Source of the DNA: Sulfolobaceae archaeon
Lineage (GTDB): Archaea; Thermoproteota; Thermoprotei_A; Sulfolobales; Sulfolobaceae
NCBI GenBank assembly: GCA_028277025.1
Contig: JAPYVG010000115.1
Coordinates: 1 to 5,086, forward strand
Direction: 5' to 3'
Length of the DNA: 5,086 bases
In this document: in pieces, positions 1 through 5,086 of the stretch
Position numbering within the stretch: the first letter of the stretch is position 1
Layout: each line of letters starts with the position of its first letter
Notes under the pieces: generated by a model
Databases searched by the model: none
Told to the model about the DNA's origin: nothing
Seen by the model: the letters and a program-made list of their open reading frames with translations, nothing else
Translations under genes and position numbers: made by a program

Positions 1-290
1 GAGGGGATCCAATATTAGCACTCAACCGAGTGGTAAGATTGATCAGAATGCTAAAAGATGAGTTTTCTTCAGTCTTTCACGTTCATCTTTACACTAGTGG
101 TAGGTATGTAACTTACGACGTTTTAAAAGAGTTGCAAGCAGTGGGTTTAGATGAGATAAGATTTTACCCAGTTAAAGATGAGTACTTTAAAGCTATTGAG
201 AAGGCTTTAAAGTTCGATTTCGAAGTGGGAATAGAAGTTCCCTCGCTACCTCATGAAAAGGATTATCTGGACAAAAACTTGCGAGAGTAA
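1..290 (+). pseudogene. Radical SAM protein, C-terminally truncated fragment (5' end outside window)
   Basis: The frame is open from the first base and reads [20 protein letters not shown] from position 3; the partial codon before it fits Gly, which would give a GGDP motif. GGDP followed by an alternating helix and a strand such as [10 protein letters not shown], then GLDEIRFYP, is the layout of the middle of a radical SAM TIM barrel. There, GGDP follows the CxxxCxxC cluster motif and helps bind S-adenosylmethionine. The cluster cysteines would lie to the left of the window. The family resembles archaeal COG2108-type Fe-S oxidoreductases, but that subfamily call is a guess. Coding similarity seems to run to about [15 protein letters not shown] (near 270); the frame then stops at 290. 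The last bases overlap the tail of a TauE gene on the other strand, so the natural C-terminal part is probably lost at a rearrangement junction. GTG at 30 is an internal codon, not a true start. Confidence 0.72.
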
Positions 291-560
291 GACTATACCG
301 AAAACTATGTATATGATAAACTGTAAGTTGTGTGAGTAAATATAAGCTGTCGTTAGGGAACCCACAATAGAACCAGAAGTAGTTGCTATCTCTAATCCCA
401 TTCCTATTCTGATAATAGTGATTCTATCTTTAATGTATGCGCTAGCAGCACTGCTAGATGTTGCTATTGTGGAAATTAAGCTAGCTCCTGAGGCATAAAC
501 TATAGGAATTCCCATGTATAAGGTATAAATAGGGACAAGAAATGTTGCTCCACCTGGGTG
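246..560 (-). pseudogene. TauE/SafE-family membrane permease fragment, truncated at both ends
   Basis: Read on the minus strand, the frame gives HPGGATFLVPIYTLYMGIPI, then VYASGASLISTIATSSSAAS, then AYIKDRITIIRIGMGLEIAT, and ends [18 protein letters not shown] before a TAG at 246-248. The order GGxxxVP, (A/G)xSLIxxxxTSxxxAxxY and LxxxLExxTxxGxxxG is the signature of the first half of TauE/SafE permeases, which are polytopic transporters of sulfonates, sulfite or other small anions. About 100 residues are present where the family has roughly 240-290, and the whole second half is missing. The GG at about 549-555 normally follows a short N-terminal helix that is absent here: upstream the frame reads PRRSTQTQE, which is not membrane-like, so the 5' break lies near 552-563. 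An ATG at 513-515 is internal to the conserved region and is not the natural start. The 3' break is near 250-270, where it meets the radical SAM remnant. Confidence 0.75.
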
Positions 561-930
561 TTCTTGTGTCTGCGTGGAGCGCCGAGGAGTACGCTGCAGG
601 GAGTTCCTTTAATTTAATAAAGGTCTGGTCATGCTCTTCACTCCTATTCAGCTACTGTGAAAGGGCGCCTACTATGGCGCTCGGTAATATCCCCTTATCT
701 GCTTCCCATAGTCGGCCTTCTTGACAATGTTTCCATCTAAACTAAAGCGGAATTCAAGCGAAGGCCGCAGAACTCACTCGTCCCACCGACTACGCCATAG
801 AAGCCACTGAGAAGTAAAGCCGAGAACTCACATTACAGCAGTCTAATATGTTACTAATTTCATGAAGAATGTTAATGTTAGAGGTTCAAGTCCTTGAGTA
901 ATGAACCTCCGCCTATACTACCTATACTGC
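553..930. other. G+C-rich non-coding or decayed spacer
   Basis: No frame here reads like an intact protein. Several short open stretches on both strands are broken by stops. On the minus strand one frame reads TFIKLKELPAAYSSALHADT and another EFRFSLDGNIVKKADYGKQI; they sit in different frames and are interrupted, as expected for an old gene or insertion-sequence remnant, but I cannot assign a family. An imperfect direct repeat, GCCG(C)AGAACTCAC, occurs at 764-777 and 819-831. Base composition is higher in G+C than to the left or right and matches the following membrane-protein gene, so this stretch probably arrived with it. Confidence 0.4.
881..909. repeat. 8-bp inverted repeat, possible hairpin
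   Basis: GAGGTTCA (881-888) and TGAACCTC (902-909) are perfect reverse complements around a 13-base loop. It lies 29 bases ahead of the TATA box of the gene that starts at 986. It could be a hairpin at the end of a mobile element, an operator or chance. There is no T-tract after it, so a terminator role is not supported. Confidence 0.45.
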
Positions 931-937
931 CTGGAAC

Positions 938-947
938 GCTTATATAC
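938..947 (+). promoter_or_regulatory. TATA-box promoter for the membrane-protein gene
   Basis: CTTATATA (939-946) is a good archaeal TATA box. With the usual spacing of about 26 bases, transcription would begin near 968-972. That leaves a short leader of about 15 bases which contains the Shine-Dalgarno sequence at 974-978. Confidence 0.6.
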
Positions 948-973
948 CCATATACCCAAAAAAAGTATAGAGA

Positions 974-979
974 GGAGGG
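974..979 (+). promoter_or_regulatory. Shine-Dalgarno sequence deciding the TTG start
   Basis: GGAGGG sits 6-7 bases before TTG at 986-988 and pairs well with the CCUCC anti-Shine-Dalgarno of 16S rRNA. It supports 986 over the in-frame ATGs at 1022 and 1031, which have only weak purine-rich sequence before them. The same bases belong to a 20-base segment repeated at 1028-1047. Confidence 0.55.
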
Positions 980-985
980 AGACCA

Positions 986-1832
986 TTGGATACCTCAGAC
1001 GAAAACTATAACTATAAGTATATGGAAGAGATGAGGGAGACCATTCGTCGGGCCCTTAAAGACCTTAACCCCGAGATAAGGGGCCTCGGGAACCTAACAT
1101 ACGGTATATGGTCTATAACCTTTTTCATCGCTGCTGTGGGCTTTTTTCGCCTTCATGCTCAGTTTAGTTGCGGCTTTGTCGCACTCGAAGTCTTTACCGG
1201 CGGAATCTCGCTTAATCCCGACGGCCTCGTCTATACAGACGCTCTTAGCCGCGTACATACAAGATTCCGCTTTCTTACTGAAAAACGTCGTAGTGCTCAT
1301 AATAATGAGCGCCATTTTATTAGCCGGAGTCGTTAGCCTATTCTACGGAGTCTACAGGACGTATAAGGGATTCTCCTACCTTAGCATGTACGTGCCTTAC
1401 ACGGGGTTAGGTAAGGCTGGGGCCGTCCTCTACCTAATCCCACCCTTGATTCCAGTTGGGAACATACTGTTGGGGATCTCGCTCTTCTTCATCGGGTCCA
1501 GGTACAGGAGCGTCAAGCTGAAGGTCGGAGGGATTATGACTGTCATCCCGTTCCCGCTCCTGAGGCTCGTCATCGAAATGCCGATTGGACTCCTGCCCTT
1601 GATAATATTTATCGTGCTCTTGGCGACTATCATAGGGCCAAGTATAGCGTACAATGAGGGGTATTCAATCCTTAAGAAGTACTATTCTTATGTTTCTTAT
1701 GAAAAATTAGGCCATTCAGAGCCGGAAGCTCACCCAGACGTGTCGGTCGACTTTGGCTGGTACGATACTGGCTCGGGCCATGGTCATCATCATCATGACG
1801 GTGGCGGGGGTGGGCCTAACCACAGTCATTAA
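986..1832 (+). pseudogene. DUF973-like multi-pass membrane protein with His-rich tail, frame broken at a T6 run
   Basis: Two overlapping frames make one protein. From TTG at 986 (good Shine-Dalgarno, TATA box upstream) the first frame gives a charged, soluble N-terminus of about 38 residues, then LTYGIWSITFFIAAVGFF. The second frame is open from 1119 and continues as FFAFMLSLVAALS, so a shift of one base at TTTTTT (1142-1147) restores one long membrane helix. The joined product is about 281 residues. It has four hydrophobic regions: near residues 40-65; NVVVLIIMSAILLAGVVSLF; AVLYLIPPLIPVGNILLGIS; and a long one around LLRLVIEMPIGLLPLIIFIV. The motif FYGVYRTYKGFSYLS and the following TGLGKAGAVL resemble DUF973, a membrane family of unknown function common in Sulfolobales; this is pattern memory, not a search. 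The C-terminus ends GHGHHHHDGGGGGPNHSH, a likely metal-binding tail. The first frame alone would stop at 1336 after only one helix. The break could be mutation, sequencing error or slippage at the T run. G+C content exceeds that of the flanking genes, suggesting transfer. Confidence 0.68.
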
Positions 1833-1880
1833 CTCCTTAGCGTTTAAAAAGTGTACTTCTACCTGGCCTAAAAGTAAAGT

Positions 1881-1942
1881 GTTTTACTGTTTTACTATAC
1901 TAAAACAGCTCAAGGGGAAAATGTATTATTGTAGTAAAACAG
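1881..1942. repeat. GTTTTACT direct repeats with overlapping inverted repeats
   Basis: GTTTTACT occurs twice in tandem (1881-1888 and 1889-1896). CTGTTTTA (1887-1894) and TAAAACAG (1901-1908) form an 8-bp stem with a 6-base loop. The longer arm CTGTTTTACTA (1887-1897) also matches TAGTAAAACAG (1932-1942) perfectly over 11 bp. The left arm can therefore pair with either of two partners. The array starts about 50 bases after the stop codon of the membrane-protein gene. It may be a transcript 3' end structure, protein-binding sites or a mobile-element end. Confidence 0.6.
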
Positions 1943-1998
1943 ACTGAGGACAACTTTTCGTTAACGACAAACACCCAGGTGATGAAGAACCTAGGTTA

Positions 1999-2014
1999 GG
2001 GAGTATGGACTCCC
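1999..2014. repeat. Short GC-rich hairpin
   Basis: GGGAGT (1999-2004) and ACTCCC (2009-2014) are perfect inverted copies around the loop ATGG. Small stem-loops of this kind occur near ends of IS200/IS605 elements, but nothing else proves that origin here. Confidence 0.4.
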
Positions 2015-2103
2015 AGCCACGACATGGGGAGCCTCATCGAACCCATCTTCCCCCTCATATTGCTCCGCGGGTTCACTGTAGGGCTCTCTTCTACATGTCA
2101 ACA

Positions 2104-2134
2104 TTAACGGAAAAAGCTTATAAATTTTCGTTAA
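2104..2134 (+). promoter_or_regulatory. TATA box embedded in an inverted repeat
   Basis: CTTATAAAT (2117-2125) is a strong archaeal TATA box. It is bracketed by TTAACGGAAAA (2104-2114) and TTTTCGTTAA (2125-2134), reverse complements apart from one bulged G. This geometry suits a repressor that competes with TBP/TFB. The predicted start point near 2147 is followed by only a short open frame (ATG at 2155, 18 codons, TGA at 2209-2211), so the original target gene may be lost. The transcript could also run on into the gene at 2271. Confidence 0.45.
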
Positions 2135-2223
2135 GGGATAGTTAGTAATGTTAAATGATATCAAATGACATAAACTTCACGGCTTATCGGAAACTGTTGG
2201 CAAGGCCATGAGGTAAAGATAGA

Positions 2224-2235
2224 TATTATAAATAA
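2224..2235 (+). promoter_or_regulatory. TATA-box promoter for the 69-codon gene
   Basis: ATTATAAATAAT places a TATA box about 41 bases before GTG at 2271. The expected transcription start is near 2256, giving a leader of roughly 15 bases that contains a weak purine run (AGGGA, 2256-2260). Confidence 0.5.
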
Positions 2236-2270
2236 TATTAGGTGTAATATTTAATAGGGAATTCAAAACG

Positions 2271-2480
2271 GTGATAACGCATAAATTAACCGATGAGCAG
2301 AAAAAGATCCTAGAGAGAATGCAAAGTAGAATAGACTATATCATCAAAGCTCACAAGGAATATTTAGATGCATTAGCAGAATTTGATAGAACTGGGGTAT
2401 TGAAAATTCATGGAAAAGTCCTTTATGTAAGAAAATATAATAATCAAGAAAATGAGGATAAACGGTTTAATCTTCAATAA
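2271..2480 (+). CDS. Small hypothetical protein, 69 residues
   Basis: I do not recognise this family. The frame opens with GTG, preceded by a TATA box at about 2226-2233 and a weak purine-rich site. The product begins MITHKLTDEQKKILERMQSR and is strongly helical and charged through about residue 40 (IDYIIKAHKEYLDALAEFDR). It then has a short beta-like stretch, GVLKIHGKVLYVRK, and an acidic/basic disordered tail. There is no signal peptide, membrane segment or cysteine. Codon usage and A+T content match the methyltransferase and ATPase genes nearby, so it looks genuine and native to this part. Its last 14 bases overlap, tail to tail, the end of the Doc/Fic pseudogene on the other strand. A role as antitoxin to that protein is conceivable from proximity alone, but antitoxins normally lie upstream of the toxin on the same strand, so the placement argues against it. 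Confidence 0.62.
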   Translation: MITHKLTDEQKKILERMQSRIDYIIKAHKEYLDALAEFDRTGVLKIHGKVLYVRKYNNQENEDKRFNLQ

Positions 2481-2832
2481 TTTTCCGTATAATTTTCCTT
2501 ATTTTATTTATCACATACTCATCTTCTTCTGGTGGGTTATCGGAAACTTCGACTAAGGTCTTAATTAATTCTTCTTCTAAATCTTGTGGGATTTCCTTGT
2601 TAAACAATTCGTATAAGATATTTAATAACAATACGAAAGCAGTTCTCTTATTGCCGTCAACGAAAGGGTGAGAAGTTATTAAATGATATGTTAATACTGC
2701 TAAACTCCTACTAGTATCGTCATAATTATTTAAGTCTTCTATTGCGGAATAAACCGCGATACCTATAACGTCTAAGTTAATTATTCCCTGCTCATATCAT
2801 TCAACAAAAGGTAAAGAAACTGTTAAATCTAA
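2467..2832 (-). pseudogene. Doc/Fic (death-on-curing) family toxin, N-terminally truncated with an in-frame stop
   Basis: The minus-strand frame reads TSHPFVDGNKRTAFVLLLN at about 2617-2673, the Fic-fold active-site motif HPFx(D)GNKRTA typical of Doc-like proteins. Doc/Fic enzymes transfer phosphate or AMP from nucleotides onto target proteins such as translation factors; the His is catalytic and the Asn/Lys/Arg bind phosphate. Before the motif come INLDVIGIAVYSAIEDLNNY and SRSLAVLTYHLI; after it a charged helical C-terminus ends KIIRKIIED and TAA (2467-2469). Upstream, the same frame has TGA at 2797-2799 (context LPFVE-stop-YEQG, where Trp would fit by one base change), then TAG at 2833-2835. 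No ATG, GTG or TTG lies between either stop and the active-site motif, so no functional start exists. Only about 110 codons remain and the N-terminal helices are gone. It lies just downstream of the methyltransferase gene, same strand, and overlaps the 69-codon gene at its 3' end. Confidence 0.83.
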
Positions 2833-2847
2833 CTAAAGAGACCTTGC

Positions 2848-3618
2848 TCACGTTAGAATAGAAGTTATATCCTCAATGAGATTAGAGCAAATAACGAAAC
2901 CCCTATGTCCTTCAACTCTCTTTAAATCTACGTTACTAAAGAAGATCTTACACAAACCAATAAGCTCGCCGAAATCCCAGTACTTCAACTCGATTTCTGC
3001 CTTCCTTCCAGAAATCAAATCTATATAAAGCCTCTTAAACATACCACGATATTCGTCGTAACCCTCATGAATAGATAACAAAATCTTATCCTTCCTAACT
3101 CTTTCAGGAAGAATTTCCTTATACCCTGAGGTAATGATATAATCATAAAACATGTTATGCCCTTGAATTATTAGACTTCCTCCAGAATTTAGGGAAAGCT
3201 TAGAAGATAATATAAACTTAGCCATATCAAAAGTTGAGAAGGTCGCATGAGAATTACCATACATTAAAATTATATCAGCCTTTATACCAAGCTTGTGTAT
3301 TTCCCTTGCATCAATAACGTAAGTTTCTGCCTCAAGACCTAATTCTTCTCTAGAAAACTCCTTAGCTTTCTCTAAAGCCTTAGGCCTTAAATCAGTAATT
3401 ATGAGCCTAACTTTAAGACCTTTAGACAAAAGATTCTTAGAAAGGGCTATCCCACCAATTCCGGTACCTCCAGCCACCTCTAATATCGTCAAACTACTCT
3501 TACTTATCTCTATTGACAGTCCACTAAACTCCTTTAATGCCCTGTTATATCTATTCTTCGATTTATTAATATCCTCTTCCCACTCAACGAGCTCTAGAAC
3601 TTCGGAAAGTTCGCTCAT
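2848..3618 (-). CDS. Class I SAM-dependent methyltransferase, 256 residues
   Basis: This intact gene encodes a soluble Rossmann-fold methyltransferase. Motif I is ILEVAGGTGIGG at residues 45-56 (the SAM-binding glycine loop, with Glu47 before it). Motif II ends strand 2 with the acidic Asp76 in RLIITDLRPKALEKA, expected to hold the ribose hydroxyls. Asp103 in VIDAREI is the likely adenine-contacting residue, and ADIILMYGN (114-122) is the motif IV region. The later part, with SLIIQGHNMFYDY and a run of hydrophobic strands near the C-terminus, completes the seven-stranded fold. The substrate cannot be told from the sequence; the N-terminal 40 residues are helical and may form a substrate cap. 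The ATG at 3616-3618 is chosen because a TATA-like AATATTAAAA lies about 25 bases upstream, giving a leaderless transcript as is usual in Sulfolobales. The gene is preceded by its own promoter, and the Doc/Fic relic follows it within 16 bases. Confidence 0.88.
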   Translation of the reverse strand: MSELSEVLELVEWEEDINKSKNRYNRALKEFSGLSIEISKSSLTILEVAGGTGIGGIALSKNLLSKGLKVRLIITDLRPKALEKAKEFSREELGLEAETYVIDAREIHKLGIKADIILMYGNSHATFSTFDMAKFILSSKLSLNSGGSLIIQGHNMFYDYIITSGYKEILPERVRKDKILLSIHEGYDEYRGMFKRLYIDLISGRKAEIELKYWDFGELIGLCKIFFSNVDLKRVEGHRGFVICSNLIEDITSILT

Positions 3619-3638
3619 ACATAGAATTATTACAATAG

Positions 3639-3648
3639 AATATTAAAA
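3639..3648 (-). promoter_or_regulatory. Leaderless promoter of the methyltransferase gene
   Basis: On the minus strand TTTTAATATT is centred about 25 bases before the ATG (3618), so the transcript should begin at or within a few bases of the start codon. No Shine-Dalgarno is present, consistent with leaderless translation. Confidence 0.55.
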
Positions 3649-3697
3649 CCTTCAAGCGTAAAATTATGTCCATCTTCCCCAGCTTAACTACTATTCA

Positions 3698-4071
3698 TTA
3701 TATTATTTTTGTTAATATAATTGTAATTAAAGTAAAAATTATTCCGCCCATGAATCCAAAGAAGTACATCCTCCTATCATTCCTTAAATCATCAATACGT
3801 TTGTTCAAGGCATCAATCTTAGCATCCACATAACCCTTTAGCTCATTTTCTAGTGAGTTAATATCAGCCTTCAACTCTTTCCTTAGGTTATCCACTTCTT
3901 TCCTTACATTATCTATATCATTCTTCGTAGCTACATCCTTAATTACGCTATTTAGAACTAGAATTTTAATCTCGTCGTCCTGAGCAATACCAACAGCTAT
4001 CCTTTTAACAAATTCCTTATATGCATTCTCGTCCTATCAAACTCTTCTAGCATTTGCTTTGTTAAACTCAC
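3698..4071 (-). pseudogene. Coiled-coil protein with C-terminal membrane anchor, frameshifted near its N-terminus
   Basis: From GTG at 4069-4071 the minus strand reads VSLTKQMLEEFDR, after which this frame runs out at a TAG (3997-3999). The overlapping frame gives DENAYKEFVKRIAVGIAQDD from 4033 down and stays open to TAA at 3698-3700. One extra G in the GG at about 4033-4034 would join them into a 124-residue protein. The second frame has no ATG, GTG or TTG before GTG 3893-3895, so it is not a gene by itself unless it starts there and makes only 65 residues. The joined protein has an N-terminal helical domain (about residues 1-50), a heptad-like coiled coil (DNVRKEVDNLRKELKAD through DALNKRIDDLRND) and one hydrophobic helix, MYFFGFMGGIIFTLITIILT, at the very end. 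It is thus a tail-anchored coiled coil facing the cytoplasm. Similar small proteins are common in Sulfolobales; function unknown. It is transcribed divergently from the ATPase. Confidence 0.72.
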
Positions 4072-4092
4072 ATTAATAATATATTATCCCAG

Positions 4093-4103
4093 AATTTAAA
4101 AAC
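4093..4103 (-). promoter_or_regulatory. Leaderless promoter of the coiled-coil gene
   Basis: On the minus strand GTTTTTAAATT is centred about 27 bases ahead of GTG (4071). This supports GTG 4071 as the start and a leaderless transcript. An A+T-rich stretch ATAATATATTATT lies between and could be an alternative TATA box, but it is too close to the start codon. Confidence 0.45.
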
Positions 4104-4132
4104 ACTAGAGAGCATAACGAAGTGCAAATTCT

Positions 4133-4142
4133 CTTAAATTTA
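4133..4142 (+). promoter_or_regulatory. TATA-like promoter of the ATPase gene
   Basis: CTTAAATTTA is the best TATA candidate before the ATPase. A start of transcription about 26 bases downstream falls near 4163, at the boundary between the two copies of the 16-bp repeat, so the leader would consist almost only of the second copy. Confidence 0.45.
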
Positions 4143-4144
4143 TT

Positions 4145-5086
<942 letters not shown>

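Larger units (their letters stand above)
1833..2103. other. Repeat-rich intergenic stretch after the membrane-protein gene
   Basis: There is no convincing gene. It holds the GTTTTACT repeats and hairpins (1881-1942), three copies of a TTTTCGTTAA motif (1955-2134), a small GC-rich hairpin (1999-2014), and on the minus strand a 37-codon open frame from ATG at 2104 to TAG at 1991, which reads DGFDEAPHVVAGSPYSLT at its end. That acidic, Pro/Gly-rich ending vaguely recalls the tails of IS200/IS605-type TnpB proteins, but no zinc-finger or RuvC motif is present, so I do not call a transposase. Confidence 0.4.

Noticed and set aside
542..724. Plus-strand open frame of 60 codons from ATG 542
   Set aside because: It starts inside the TauE coding sequence on the other strand, has no promoter or ribosome site, and its composition does not look like a protein.
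876..912. T-arm-like sequence AGAGGTTCAAGTCC suggesting a tRNA 3' end or integration site
   Set aside because: The T-stem does not pair beyond three positions, no acceptor or anticodon arm can be drawn upstream, and the bases are better explained as the 8-bp inverted repeat at 881-909.
1430..1654. Minus-strand open frame opposite the membrane-protein gene
   Set aside because: It is antisense to a clearly hydrophobic, family-like frame and simply mirrors it; no promoter of its own. The minus-strand frame at 1094-1315 is rejected for the same reason.
2271..2832. A standard antitoxin-toxin operon made of the 69-codon gene and the Doc/Fic gene
   Set aside because: The two are on opposite strands and converge; the toxin is also a pseudogene without a start, so an active module cannot be claimed.
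3401..3646. Plus-strand open frame opposite the methyltransferase
   Set aside because: It covers the well-supported SAM-binding motifs of the methyltransferase on the other strand and has no independent signals.
3893..3895. GTG as the true start of a 65-residue coiled-coil protein
   Set aside because: The sequence upstream in the same frame is clearly coding (DENAYKEFVKRIAVGIAQDD and on), and a well-placed promoter and GTG exist at 4093-4103 and 4071.

Overview
The window looks like an accessory, decaying stretch of a Sulfolobales (Sulfolobus/Saccharolobus-like) archaeal chromosome or large plasmid. The reasons are: A+T-rich coding outside one block; TATA-type promoters about 25 bases ahead of start codons (leaderless transcripts); a COG1672/ATPase_2 'archaeal ATPase'; a DUF973-like membrane protein; a small coiled-coil protein with a C-terminal anchor; and a Doc/Fic toxin relic. 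No RNA gene, CRISPR array or complete insertion sequence is visible.

Layout. 1-290: the 3'-truncated remnant of a radical SAM protein gene (+) collides tail to tail with a truncated TauE/SafE permease gene (-, about 246-560). About 553-2103 is clearly richer in G+C than the rest (31/60 GC counted in 1441-1500, against 18/60 in 3181-3240). It carries non-coding or heavily decayed DNA (553-930), then a promoter and a four-helix-region membrane protein with a His-rich tail (986-1832) whose frame is broken at a T6 run, then a repeat- and hairpin-rich intergenic stretch (1833-2270). From 2271 the DNA is A+T-rich again: a 69-codon hypothetical gene (+), a Doc/Fic pseudogene (-) overlapping its 3' end, an intact class I SAM-dependent methyltransferase (-), and a frameshifted coiled-coil/membrane-anchor gene (-). 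The last diverges from a large ATPase gene (+) that runs off the right edge.

How the genes relate. The only complete, undamaged genes are the methyltransferase and the small 69-codon gene; the ATPase is intact as far as it is visible. The methyltransferase has its own leaderless promoter, and the Doc/Fic relic lies just downstream on the same strand. The divergent pair (coiled-coil protein/ATPase) shares a 108-base promoter region. That region holds a tandem 16-bp palindromic repeat which abuts the ATPase start codon and is a good candidate operator. Five of eight genes are truncated, frameshifted or interrupted, which points to a graveyard of transferred DNA. Because three of the lesions are single-base, sequencing error should be excluded before they are interpreted. 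I see no clearly new multi-gene system. The strongest leads are the ATPase repeat/operator, the T6 frameshift in the His-tailed membrane protein, and the GC-rich cassette bounded by an inverted 12-mer.
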